DNA of 28,092 nucleotides from an uncultured Actinomycetes bacterium (GTDB lineage Bacteria; Actinomycetota; Actinomycetes; Mycobacteriales; Nakamurellaceae): NCBI GenBank assembly GCA_937926105.1, contig CALANS010000065.1, positions 1-28,092 on the forward strand. The letters run 5' to 3'. Positions 1 through 7,972 of this stretch are shown piece after piece. Under the pieces are notes generated by a model. It saw only the letters and a list, made by a program, of their open reading frames with translations. It had not been told where the DNA came from and made no database searches. Both the position numbers and the translations under genes were made by a program. How positions within the stretch are numbered: position 1 is the stretch's first letter; each line of letters starts with the position of its first letter.

Positions 1-74
1 GTGCGCTCACGGGCGGGTGACAGATCGGTCAGAGCCTTGGCGGCGTCACTGCGACGCCTGGAGGCGAATGCGAG

Positions 75-833
75 ATGTTTTCCGATCCTACGATCACCGG
101 TTCCTGGTCCGACCTCATTGCGCGGTTGGACGGGGGAGTGCTGGCACGCTGGGCCAGAGCTGACGTCCGCCTGCGCGAGTTCGGCGATGCGGATGGGCTT
201 CTGGCGGCGTGGTCGGATCCGGCACGGACACACCGGGTGGCCGCGGGGTTGATCCGTCTGGCCGCCGCGGACGGCGGACGCGATGATGACGCGTTGTTGT
301 TGCTGCTGCATCTGCTGTCCGGTGTGGTGTGGCGCCTGACACGCCAGCTTTCCGACCTCGGCGACGACGTGGTGGGGGTCGTGCTGAGCGAGTTGACCTG
401 CCGGATTCGCTCCTACCCGTGGCGGCGGCGGCATGGCGGGCTGCTCGCCAATCTGGAGTTGGACACTCGGCGGGCGGTGTTGGCCGACCTGCGACCCAGC
501 GACCGCTGTTACCCGGAGCGGGTGGAGCAGCTGACCGACGACGGCATGCTGGACGTCCCGCTGGGCGGGGTCGGCTGGCCCGACGAGCCGGGTGTCGACG
601 ACGACCTGGATTTGGTGGATCTGCTGGTATGGGCGTCTGAGGCCGGGGTCGACCGGTCGGATCTGGCGTTCCTGGTGACCACCGAGCGGATGCGTGACGA
701 GGTCGGTGCCGGGGCGGACTGCCGGGTTGCGGCGGCCTACGGCATCACCCGGCGAACGGTGCTGCGGCGTCGCTCGAAGACGCTGGCGGCGCTGCGTGGG
801 TTGGCTCCGGCGTATTTGGCGGCGACGGCGTGA
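75..833 (+). CDS. Sigma-70-like (region 2/region 4) DNA-binding protein, putative regulator of the transfer operon
   Basis: The 252-residue product has two blocks that look like a shortened sigma factor. Residues about 75-145 form a helical Leu/Arg-rich block with an RIRSYPWRRR-type motif followed by NLELDTRR, resembling the region 2-like part of actinobacterial sigma-like proteins. Residues about 215-242 form a helix-turn-helix (AAAYGITRRTVLRRR) of sigma region 4 type. The middle is acidic (GVDDDLDLVDLLVW). The start at 75 is preceded by GGAGG at 60-64, ten bases upstream. It lies just ahead of the transfer operon on the same strand, so a role in controlling that operon is reasonable but inferred. 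A plain HTH protein that does not bind RNA polymerase is the main alternative. Confidence 0.72.
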   Translation: MFSDPTITGSWSDLIARLDGGVLARWARADVRLREFGDADGLLAAWSDPARTHRVAAGLIRLAAADGGRDDDALLLLLHLLSGVVWRLTRQLSDLGDDVVGVVLSELTCRIRSYPWRRRHGGLLANLELDTRRAVLADLRPSDRCYPERVEQLTDDGMLDVPLGGVGWPDEPGVDDDLDLVDLLVWASEAGVDRSDLAFLVTTERMRDEVGAGADCRVAAAYGITRRTVLRRRSKTLAALRGLAPAYLAATA

Positions 834-947
834 TCGCCGTGCCGCGCAGGCGGCGGTGGCGGGACGACGGTTTTCCCGGTTGGCCGTCACCGGACGACTG
901 GTTTTCGTGCCCTACATGGACGAGACGTCGAGCGGTAGGGGATGCGC

Positions 948-1268
948 ATGCAGCAGGCCGTGATGGTCGACACCGCCGAGCAGGTCGCGGATCTGCTGGA
1001 CGTCGTGGCGACGGCAAGTGGCCGGATCACAGTGGAGGCGGACCGAATCGCCGCCTCCAGGGCGGAGGTTTCCGCCGCGATGGTCGAGCGGTTGAACCTG
1101 CTGGCCGACGCGCTGCGACCGGGAGCGGACGCCCGCTACCTGCTCCGTCGGGTGGATACCGAGTTGCTGCTGGCAGGTGCGTCACTGTGGTTGGCCAGGC
1201 GCCGCGACAACCGGCCCCGGGTGCGAGCGGCAGAGCGTGCCGCGCAACGCTGGGGCGGCGAACGGTGA
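948..1268 (+). CDS. Small helical protein of unknown function, first gene of the coupled transfer operon
   Basis: The product has 106 residues, is predicted to be almost entirely alpha-helical, and is rich in Ala, Leu, Arg and Glu. I see no membrane segment and no recognised domain. An in-frame ATG at 942 is also possible, but AGGGG at 937-941 sits six bases before the ATG at 948, so the second start is preferred. Its stop overlaps the GTG of the next gene in a GTGA, which suggests translational coupling to the ParA-like protein. It may be an accessory or adaptor of the transfer machinery; nothing in the sequence assigns a function. Confidence 0.68.
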   Translation: MQQAVMVDTAEQVADLLDVVATASGRITVEADRIAASRAEVSAAMVERLNLLADALRPGADARYLLRRVDTELLLAGASLWLARRRDNRPRVRAAERAAQRWGGER

Positions 1269-2152
1269 CTGTGACAACCGCACCTCATTCGAGCGTCTCG
1301 GGCAGGTCTGATGGCCGACGGTCGGCCGAGCTGTCGGTGGCGGAGATCCAGTACGCGCTCCGCGGCGTGCTCGCGCGACGCGGCCAGACCATGATCGAGA
1401 CGCAACCATCTGGCGGGGCGCTCGCGGGCGGCTCACGGGGCGCGCGGGATCTCCGTCTGGATGGGCGGTGGGTGGCAGTGCTGGCCGCGCACGGCGGCGG
1501 AGGCGCCTCCACCGTTGCGCTGGCGTTGGCGGACGCGATGACGTCCAAGGGACGGCACAGTCGTTTGGTGGAGCTGACCGCGCCTGCGCGGTCGGGCCTG
1601 GTCGCGGCCACCCAGACCGAGCTGGGACTTGACGACACCGAGGGCTGGCGGCGCGGAACGCGCGGGTTATGCACGGTGCTGCGCCGCGCCGCTACGGCGA
1701 TGCCGCAGAGCTGGCCGCAAATCGATGATCTCGCCGAGACGATCGTCGACGTCGGCTTGCCCAGCGCGGACGGTCTGCCTGGACTGGCCGGTGACGGCGC
1801 CCAGTTGGTCGTGGTGTGCCGGGCGACGGTGTCGGGGGTCCGGGCCTGCGAGCAGATGCTGACCTGCTTGCCCGGCGAGCGGGTGCTGCTGGCAGCGGTC
1901 GGCCCGGCCCGCTGGCCCGGCCCTGTGCTGGCCGCCAGTGGCCCGCGAGTCCGCGCAGCCCGGGAGCAGAACCGGCTGGTGCCGATCCCGCACGAGCGCC
2001 GGCTGGAGATTGCCGGGCTGACGGCCAGTCGCTTACCCGGGTCCGTCGCAGCCGCCGGCAGGGTGCTGCTGGATCTGCTCGGCACCGACCGCGGCGACAC
2101 TCACGCCCCGTCAGCGGCGGGCACGCCGCAACCGAAGGGAGCGTCGCAATGA
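1265..2152 (+). CDS. ParA/MinD/TadZ-like protein with degenerate P-loop
   Basis: The product has 295 residues. Residues 68-91 read as a beta strand, a glycine loop (HGGGGAST, 76-83) and a helix, as in deviant Walker A proteins of the ParA/MinD/TadZ group. The usual lysines are replaced: His at 76 stands in the signature-lysine position and Ala at 81 in the Walker lysine position. Where ParA proteins carry a D-x-D after the second strand, this protein has VELTAP (about 103-108). It therefore probably has the fold but little or no ATPase activity. A further strand with VVVCRA (about 192-197) fits the Rossmann-like core. The GTG start overlaps the preceding stop and the stop overlaps the next ATG (ATGA). 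TadZ/CpaE-like proteins often localise secretion machines, so a positioning role is possible, by inference. Confidence 0.62.
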   Translation: MTVTTAPHSSVSGRSDGRRSAELSVAEIQYALRGVLARRGQTMIETQPSGGALAGGSRGARDLRLDGRWVAVLAAHGGGGASTVALALADAMTSKGRHSRLVELTAPARSGLVAATQTELGLDDTEGWRRGTRGLCTVLRRAATAMPQSWPQIDDLAETIVDVGLPSADGLPGLAGDGAQLVVVCRATVSGVRACEQMLTCLPGERVLLAAVGPARWPGPVLAASGPRVRAAREQNRLVPIPHERRLEIAGLTASRLPGSVAAAGRVLLDLLGTDRGDTHAPSAAGTPQPKGASQ

Positions 2153-2475
2153 TCCACGCGTCATGGGCCGGTCAGTTGGCCGAGTTGATCGCCCGGCTGG
2201 GGTACAGGGCCGCAGCGGCGGGGATCTGCCCGCAGGCGCCGCCGGGCACCCAGGCGTACGCGAACGAGGTGACCGCCTGGGTCAAGTGGGCCGTGCTGGT
2301 GATCTTGGGCATCTGCTTCTTCGCGTCGGTGGGAATGCTGATCTGGGGCCGGGTCACGCATCATCCGAAGGGCGCCCGGCTCGGTTTCGACGGACTGATG
2401 ATCTGCTTCGTCGCCGCGATCTTGTATGTGGTCGGCTACGTGGTGGTCACCTCGATCGTGGGGAACGGCTGCTGA
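2149..2475 (+). CDS. Small two-helix membrane protein of the type IV secretion channel (pilin-like/VirB2-like candidate)
   Basis: The product has 108 residues. A short amphipathic N-terminus holds a single Cys-Pro-Gln motif at about 25-27. Two strong transmembrane helices follow, at about 42-64 and 80-104, joined by a basic loop (RVTHHPKGARLG). Size, topology and position just before VirB8-like and VirB6-like genes match the small TrbC/VirB2-type or PrgI-neighbouring proteins of Gram-positive conjugation systems, although sequence similarity is not obvious by eye. The start overlaps the previous stop (ATGA) and the last base of its stop is the first base of the next ATG (TGATG), so it is part of a coupled operon. 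Confidence 0.68.
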   Translation: MIHASWAGQLAELIARLGYRAAAAGICPQAPPGTQAYANEVTAWVKWAVLVILGICFFASVGMLIWGRVTHHPKGARLGFDGLMICFVAAILYVVGYVVVTSIVGNGC

Positions 2476-3371
2476 TGTTCCGACGTCGTTCGGCCGATCC
2501 GACGGCGTGGCCGGTGCGGAAGATCCGGGCCCTGCTGATCGCCGCCGTGGTGGCCGGACTGGCCGTGGTGGCCGGGTTAGTGCTGGCCGTGGTGTACACG
2601 GTGCACCCCGAGGGCGCGACCCACACCGCTCCCGCACGGCAGAGCCGACTCACCGCCGCGGCGTCCGCCCGGCCGTCGACGACCTACGCACGGGACGGCG
2701 TCACCGGCGCCGGTGTCACCGCTCCGACGCCTGATCCGCGGGAGGTGCTGGCAGACCAGCCGATGCCCGAGGCGGACGCCGACGCGGCGCATCCCGCCCC
2801 GGTCTCGCCGACGGCGGTGCCCGCGGTGATCACCCTGCCCCGACCAACGCGAACGGGGACCGCGGGAGTGCCGACCGGGTTCCCTGCCACGCCGGCGGGG
2901 GCATTGGCGCAACTGGCCGCGATCGACCAGGTCGCCATCGAATCGGCCAGCATGGACCAGGCGCGGGCGGTGATCGACGGCTGGACGATGCGCGGCGGCC
3001 CCACGTCGGCCACCTGGTCGGTGGCGGCAGCGGTCGCGCAGTTGCTCACCGCGGCCGGGCGATCGTCCGGGCCGGATCCGTTGGCGGTGGTGTTGACCCC
3101 GGTGATGGGCCTGATCAAGGGCTCCGTCGGCAATGACTTTGTGGTGCCCTGCGTCGATTTCGAGCTCGACGTGACCCTGGCACAGACGGCGCGCGGTGCG
3201 GTGGCCGACTGCCAGCGCATGGTCTGGAACCCCGGTCCTGGCCCGGCGGGCGGCCGGTGGATGATCGGCCCCGGCCCGGAGGCAGCGACCCCACCGGCGG
3301 TGTGGCCGGACACCGCCACCGCGGTGGGCGTCGGCTATGCCGACCTGCGAGTGCCGGAGGCGACGCGGTGA
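2475..3371 (+). CDS. Bitopic VirB8/TcpC-like conjugal transfer protein
   Basis: The product has 298 residues: a basic cytoplasmic tail (about 1-19), one transmembrane helix (about 20-43), a low-complexity Pro/Ala/Thr linker (about 50-135) and a C-terminal folded region (about 140-298). This layout is that of Gram-positive VirB8/TcpC proteins, in which an NTF2-like domain lies outside the membrane and scaffolds the channel. The C-terminal region has the alternating helix/strand pattern expected for that fold. Two cysteines (in VPCVDF and ADCQRM) could form a disulfide outside the cell. The assignment rests on topology and gene order, not on a clear sequence signature. Confidence 0.6.
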   Translation: MFRRRSADPTAWPVRKIRALLIAAVVAGLAVVAGLVLAVVYTVHPEGATHTAPARQSRLTAAASARPSTTYARDGVTGAGVTAPTPDPREVLADQPMPEADADAAHPAPVSPTAVPAVITLPRPTRTGTAGVPTGFPATPAGALAQLAAIDQVAIESASMDQARAVIDGWTMRGGPTSATWSVAAAVAQLLTAAGRSSGPDPLAVVLTPVMGLIKGSVGNDFVVPCVDFELDVTLAQTARGAVADCQRMVWNPGPGPAGGRWMIGPGPEAATPPAVWPDTATAVGVGYADLRVPEATR

Positions 3372-4750
3372 GGCCCACCGGGTTCAGCCTCAACCCGCTC
3401 GACTGGCTCGGCGACGCTGCCGGCGCGGTTGTCGCGGACGCGTGGGAGGCGGCGATGACCGCGCTGTGGTCGGCGGCGCTGTGGCTGCTGGGCCTGGCGT
3501 TTCGGATCATCGACGCCTTCACCACCCCGGACCTTTCCGCATCAGGCCCGATGGGTGCGATCTTGCCGACCACGCTGTGGGTGGGCGGCGCCCTCGCGGT
3601 GATCATGATGTTCGTCCAGCTGACGACTGCCCTGGCCCGCCGGGACGGGCAGTCCATGGGCAAGCTGTTGTGGGGGATTGGCCAGTTCGGCCTGGTGTGG
3701 CTGTGCTACCTCGGCGTGGCCGGAGCGCTCGTGGTAGCAGCGGCCGGCCTGACCCGCGGCATCCTCGCCTCGATGCTGAACGTGTCGGACCTCGCGCAGG
3801 TGCCGTTCACCGCGAACTTCCCCAAGGACATCGCCGACGTCACGCTGGCGACGGTGTTGGGTGTGCTGTCGCTGCTGTTGGTGATACCGGCGGCGTTCTT
3901 CTACGTGGTGATCATGTTCGTGCGGGAGGCCGCTCTGATCATTCTGGCCGCGACGGCGCCGATCTCGGCGGCCGGGCTGATGGCCGAGACCGGCAAGGCC
4001 TGGTTCTGGAAGAGCCTGCGCTGGTTCATCTGTTGCCTGTTGATCGAACCGATGGCCGCCCTGTTGCTCGGGGTGGGCGTCAAGCTGTCCGAGGGAGTGA
4101 TCATCCGCGGCTCGGGTTCTTCCGCGGGCGATGTCGCAGCGCACGCCGGCATGGCGGTGGTCGGGTGCGTGATCATCGCGATCGGCGCGGTATGCCCGCT
4201 GGTGTTGTTTCGGCTGTTGGCGTTCGTGGAGCCGAGCACCGCCTCGGGAGCGGCGCTTCGCCAGTCCTGGTCCGACACTGGCGGCGCCGCCGGCATGTTC
4301 GGCGGCAACCACGGCGCCGTGGGGGCGGGTGGTGCATCGGCGGCGGCGCGCCTGGCCGGGGACGGTCGGTCGGCGGGGGAGGCAGGCGCGGAGTCGCAGA
4401 CGGGTGGCCGGCTGGCCGCGGCACTGGGCGCGGTGGGGGCGGGGGTGGCAGTCGCCGCGGCGGTGGCGCACCGGGCGGTGGATCTCGGCTCGGACGTCTT
4501 GGGCCAGTCCGGTGTGGGTTCCGCCGGTTACAGCATGACGCCTACCGACGAACGCGCCAGCCGCCGCAGCGCCGGTCACGCCCGAGCAGTGCCGCGCGCC
4601 GACGGCGACGGCGTCAACGGCTCCGGGGACGGCGGTGACGGAGCGACGGTCGGCACCGCGCCGCTCCCGGCGCCGACGTCACCGCCAACCCCAGATGGCG
4701 CTGGCGGGAACGGTTCGGCTGGCTCCACCGGCAGTGCCGCATTCGTGTGA
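3368..4750 (+). CDS. VirB6/TrbL-like polytopic membrane protein of the transfer channel
   Basis: The product has 460 residues starting at a GTG that overlaps the preceding stop (GTGA). Residues about 30-310 contain six or so hydrophobic helices, including a long segment around VLSLLLVIPAAFFYVVIMF followed by the charged VREAALIILAATAPISAAG. The stretch ending in W-FWKSLRWF is typical of VirB6/TrbL/SCO-type transfer proteins. The C-terminal 150 residues are low-complexity Gly/Ala/Ser and probably disordered. The family forms the inner-membrane part of the conjugation pore. The ATPase-related SCO6880-family gene follows after 24 bases. Confidence 0.78.
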   Translation: MRPTGFSLNPLDWLGDAAGAVVADAWEAAMTALWSAALWLLGLAFRIIDAFTTPDLSASGPMGAILPTTLWVGGALAVIMMFVQLTTALARRDGQSMGKLLWGIGQFGLVWLCYLGVAGALVVAAAGLTRGILASMLNVSDLAQVPFTANFPKDIADVTLATVLGVLSLLLVIPAAFFYVVIMFVREAALIILAATAPISAAGLMAETGKAWFWKSLRWFICCLLIEPMAALLLGVGVKLSEGVIIRGSGSSAGDVAAHAGMAVVGCVIIAIGAVCPLVLFRLLAFVEPSTASGAALRQSWSDTGGAAGMFGGNHGAVGAGGASAAARLAGDGRSAGEAGAESQTGGRLAAALGAVGAGVAVAAAVAHRAVDLGSDVLGQSGVGSAGYSMTPTDERASRRSAGHARAVPRADGDGVNGSGDGGDGATVGTAPLPAPTSPPTPDGAGGNGSAGSTGSAAFV

Positions 4751-4774
4751 TGCGAGAGAGGACGAGACGGCGGG

Positions 4775-6304
4775 ATGGATGAGCAGGCGGGCCCGGTGCG
4801 CTACGGGGCATGGTCGGCGGACCGGCAGGGCTGGTTTCTGGGCCTGTCCGGCCCGGCGTGGATCCTGATCATCGGCGCGGGGTCACCACTGTTGTTCGCG
4901 GTCGCGTCGCGTGACTGGCGGTGGGTGGCCGGATGGCTGCCGGTGTGGGCCGCCGTGATCGCCGCGGTGGCGCTGCCGGTGCGGGGACGGACCGCGGCGC
5001 GGTGGCTGCTGGATGCGGCGGTCCGCGGGTTCGGTGTCGCGATGGGTTGGACGGACTGGCAGTCCAGGGCCGCCGCCGGCACCGTCACCGATCCGGGGGA
5101 GGCGGACCTTCCGGGTGTGCTGTCGGGCATCGTCACGTTCGACGGACCCCCGTACGGGCCGCTGCTTGCCCGGCCGGTGATCATCGCGGACAACCGGGCC
5201 CGCACCTGGGCTGTGGTCGCTCGCCTCGCGCACCCGGGGATCGCGCTGGCGCAGGCCGGGGATCGGGCCCGCATGGCTGCCGGGTTGTCGGAGTTGCTGG
5301 AGGCCGCGGCCACCGCCGGGCTGGTGTCGCTGGTGGCGGTGCAGGTGCGCACCATCCCGGACGACGGCGCCGAACGTGCCGCCTGGCTCTCGCAGAACCT
5401 TGCGTCCGACGCGCCGGAGTCTGCGCTGGCGGTGACGGAGGATCTGGGTCAGGTGATGCAGGCCGCCGGGGTCCGCCACGAGGCGTTCGTGACCGTCGTG
5501 GTTCCCGAGCACCGTATCGCCCGGCAGGCGCGGGAGGCGGGCGGCGGCGTGGACGGCCGCGCCCGTGTGCTGCACGGGGTGATGGGCCAGATCGAGGCGG
5601 CCCTTTACGGCCCGGTGGGCGCTACAGCGGTGACGTGGTTGGACGCGCCGGGCCTGGCCGCGGCGATCCGGACGGGATTCGCGCCGGGGGAACGGGCCGG
5701 GCTGGTCGCGGCCGAGATCGCGAGCCGAGGCGACCCAGGGGTGGTGGCGTTGCCGATGGCCGCCGCGGGCCCCACCCGAACTCCGCCGCCGGGAGGGCGC
5801 TGCTATGTGCACGACGCGTGGGCGACCGCGACGTGCACGATCCTGCTGCCGGACAAGGGTGCGCTGATGGGGGCGTTGGCGCCGGTGCTGGCCCCGTCGA
5901 CGGCGGGGGAGAGACGTTGCCTGACGGCATTTTTCGAGCCGATCGGGCACGCCCGCGCGGCGAAGATTGTCGGCGGCCAGGCGATGACGTCGGATCTAGC
6001 GGCGGATCTGCGCCGCCGCAGCGGGTTCGCCGAACGCGCTGCACATCGCCGCGCGGCGGCGCGCGTCGCGGGGCAGGACGAGCGTCTCGCGGACGGGTCG
6101 GCCCTGATCCGGGTGGCCGCTGCGGCGGCGGTGACAGTGCCCGCCGAATGGTCGATCAGCGACTACGGCCGCCGGTTGGAGGCGTCCATCACCGGCTCCG
6201 GGTTCACACCGCTGCGGCTGGATCTCGCGCAGGACACGGGGTTCGCCGCAGCCTGCATTCCGCTCGGGGTGGGGTTACCGGCGCGGCGCGGAATCGGCGG
6301 CTGA
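4775..6304 (+). CDS. SCO6880-family conjugal transfer protein
   Basis: The product has 509 residues. The start MDEQAGPVRYGAW leads into two transmembrane helices at about 24-45 and 48-69. A long cytoplasmic domain follows, with the family pattern seen in actinobacterial SCO6880 proteins: a GPPYGPLLAR-type motif near 127, a region on cell lysate-like charged helices, and a C-terminal SDYGRRLEASI-like motif. SCO6880 proteins are found beside VirB4-like ATPases in conjugative elements and are thought to act as the membrane-anchored partner of that ATPase. It lies 24 bases after the VirB6-like gene and 4 bases before the ATPase gene. The GAGAGG at 4753-4758 is rather far from the ATG, so start confidence is moderate. 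Confidence 0.8.
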   Translation: MDEQAGPVRYGAWSADRQGWFLGLSGPAWILIIGAGSPLLFAVASRDWRWVAGWLPVWAAVIAAVALPVRGRTAARWLLDAAVRGFGVAMGWTDWQSRAAAGTVTDPGEADLPGVLSGIVTFDGPPYGPLLARPVIIADNRARTWAVVARLAHPGIALAQAGDRARMAAGLSELLEAAATAGLVSLVAVQVRTIPDDGAERAAWLSQNLASDAPESALAVTEDLGQVMQAAGVRHEAFVTVVVPEHRIARQAREAGGGVDGRARVLHGVMGQIEAALYGPVGATAVTWLDAPGLAAAIRTGFAPGERAGLVAAEIASRGDPGVVALPMAAAGPTRTPPPGGRCYVHDAWATATCTILLPDKGALMGALAPVLAPSTAGERRCLTAFFEPIGHARAAKIVGGQAMTSDLAADLRRRSGFAERAAHRRAAARVAGQDERLADGSALIRVAAAAAVTVPAEWSISDYGRRLEASITGSGFTPLRLDLAQDTGFAAACIPLGVGLPARRGIGG

Positions 6305-6308
6305 TCCC

Positions 6309-7886
6309 ATGACGACGCGAACACGCACACCGCTGCCGGGAGCGGCGCGAGCAGAATCACCGCGACCGGGCGCACGGCGGCCTGGCCGACGGCGCGGCCG
6401 CGGGATCGGCGAATTGGTCGCCGATTTCGGGCACCGCCTGCCCCCCGCCCCACAGGCCGAGACCGCCCGTCGCGCCGGGGATCTGTTCGCGATGTCGGTC
6501 GGGCCGCACGGCCGCGCCGGGCGCGCCTCGGGGTGGGCTGCGGTGCCAGCCCCGCTGGCCGTGTATCGGATGACCTCCGAACAGGTCGGAGGTGTGTGGC
6601 CGCTGATCGCCGGTGACGGGCTCGCCCCGACCGGGGCCCAGATGGGCATCGACTACCTGACCGGCGGGTCCTTCCACGCCGATCCGATCGGCTGGACCCT
6701 CGCCGGTACGGCGGGCGTGACCAACCCGAACCTGATCGTCTTCGGGGCACCGGGCCGTGGCAAGTCCACCGCGGTGAAGATGTTCTGCTTGCGGATGATG
6801 GCGTTCTCCTACCGCACGTTGATCTTGGGCGACGTCAAGGACGAATACGAGCCGCTCTGCCGCACCTTGGGGGTGGCGCCGCACGCCGTCGGGCACGGCC
6901 TGCCCGCCCGGATCAACCCGCTGGACTACGGACCGCTGGGCCACGACTGGTCCACCCTGCCCAGGGAAGAGGTCGAGAGCCGCACCGCGATGGTGTTCGC
7001 CCGCTGGCTCGCGCTGATCAAAGGGCTGGTCGGCTCGCAGCAGGTGCCGTTCACCCCGACCGCCGAAAAGGTCGTCGCCGCCGCGGTTTCCGCCCTGACC
7101 CGGCAGGACGCGCACACCGGCCGGCTGGCCGAGATCACCATCCCGATGGTGTGGGAGCAGCTGAACTCGCCCAGCGAGCAGCTGATCACCGAATGCCGCT
7201 ACGCCTCCCGCCAGCACCTGCTCGATGACACCCGCGGCGTCCGCGACGCGTTGGGTGCGCTGGTGTCCGGGCATCTGGCCGGCCTGTTCGACGCGTCAAC
7301 CACAATCAACGTCGATTGGCGAGCGCCGATCCAGTCCCTGTCGCTCTCGCGGCTGGACCCGCTGGGCGACGAGGCCGTCGGTGTCGCGCTGACATGCCTG
7401 AACTCGTGGGGTCGGGCCATGACGCAGATCGGCCGACCCGGCGAGTTACGCATCATCGTCCGCGACGAATGCTGGAAGCAGATGCGACTCGGGACCGATG
7501 CCGTCAAGTCGTTGGACGCGGACCTGCGGCTGTCCCGCACGGACGGCTGCGTGCAGCTGGTCATCGCGCACAAACCGTCGGACATGCTCACCGTCGGCGA
7601 CACCGGCAGCCAGGCCGTCACGATCGCCAAAGACCTGCTGCACCTGTGCGCGACGAAGGTGCTGTTCGGGCAGGACGAGCAGATCGGGCAGGAACTTGCC
7701 GACCTATTGGGCCTGTCGCCGATGGCGAGGCGGATCGTCACCGGCTGGGCCACCGCCGGGAAGGGCCGCGCCCTGTGGCTGGTCGGCTCCCATGCGGCGA
7801 AGGTCCAGACGGTCCCCGCCGGGCTCGACCTGGCACTCACGGACACCAACGCCGCCATCGTCACCCAGCCCGGGGGCGCCGCATGA
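6309..7886 (+). CDS. VirB4-like conjugation ATPase
   Basis: The product has 525 residues. A basic disordered N-terminus (1-35) precedes the ATPase. The Walker A motif GAPGRGKS is at 146-153 and the Walker B-like segment LRIIVRDE at 380-387, followed by WKQM, as in VirB4/TraC/HerA-type ATPases. Between them lie SREEVESR-like charged helices; after Walker B come a sensor-type LVIAHKPSD and a C-terminal ALWLVG strand. It should energise assembly of the transfer channel and work with the SCO6880 protein encoded just upstream. It is shorter than proteobacterial VirB4 (about 800 residues) because the N-terminal VirB4 domain is reduced, as usual in actinobacterial systems. Its stop overlaps a short ORF by ATGA. 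Confidence 0.88.
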   Translation: MTTRTRTPLPGAARAESPRPGARRPGRRRGRGIGELVADFGHRLPPAPQAETARRAGDLFAMSVGPHGRAGRASGWAAVPAPLAVYRMTSEQVGGVWPLIAGDGLAPTGAQMGIDYLTGGSFHADPIGWTLAGTAGVTNPNLIVFGAPGRGKSTAVKMFCLRMMAFSYRTLILGDVKDEYEPLCRTLGVAPHAVGHGLPARINPLDYGPLGHDWSTLPREEVESRTAMVFARWLALIKGLVGSQQVPFTPTAEKVVAAAVSALTRQDAHTGRLAEITIPMVWEQLNSPSEQLITECRYASRQHLLDDTRGVRDALGALVSGHLAGLFDASTTINVDWRAPIQSLSLSRLDPLGDEAVGVALTCLNSWGRAMTQIGRPGELRIIVRDECWKQMRLGTDAVKSLDADLRLSRTDGCVQLVIAHKPSDMLTVGDTGSQAVTIAKDLLHLCATKVLFGQDEQIGQELADLLGLSPMARRIVTGWATAGKGRALWLVGSHAAKVQTVPAGLDLALTDTNAAIVTQPGGAA

Positions 7887-7972
7887 CGGTCCGAAGCCTC
7901 ACCGTGGAAACGCCTTGCGGTCAAACGATTCCGGGCCGTCGCCACACTGCCAGTCCGGGGTGTTTCCGGTGA
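7883..7972 (+). CDS. 29-residue ORF bridging the ATPase and hydrolase genes (possible coupling leader)
   Basis: This tiny ORF begins at an ATG that overlaps the stop of the VirB4-like gene (ATGA, 7883-7886). It ends in a TGA that overlaps the GTG start of the hydrolase gene (GTGA, 7969-7972). The peptide is polar and basic with two cysteines and no recognisable domain. Ribosomes reading it would be delivered to the hydrolase start, so a coupling role is plausible. It could equally be chance reading of an intergenic spacer; no strong ribosome-binding site is seen. Confidence 0.3.
   Translation: MTVRSLTVETPCGQTIPGRRHTASPGCFR

Noticed and set aside
1..252. 83-codon frame from the left edge
   Set aside because: Overlaps the sigma-like gene over most of its length and has shadow composition; nothing reliable is visible before position 60.
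830..1264. In-frame extension of the ParA-like protein back to a GTG overlapping the first gene's stop
   Set aside because: The extension is Arg/Gly-rich out-of-frame sequence opposite in character to the well-formed 106-residue protein at 948-1268; the GTG at 1265 overlaps that gene's stop and gives the natural start.
7498..7968. N-terminal extension of the cell-wall hydrolase
   Set aside because: Arg/Ser/Pro-rich shadow inside the VirB4-like gene; the signal-anchor helix begins just after the GTG at 7969.
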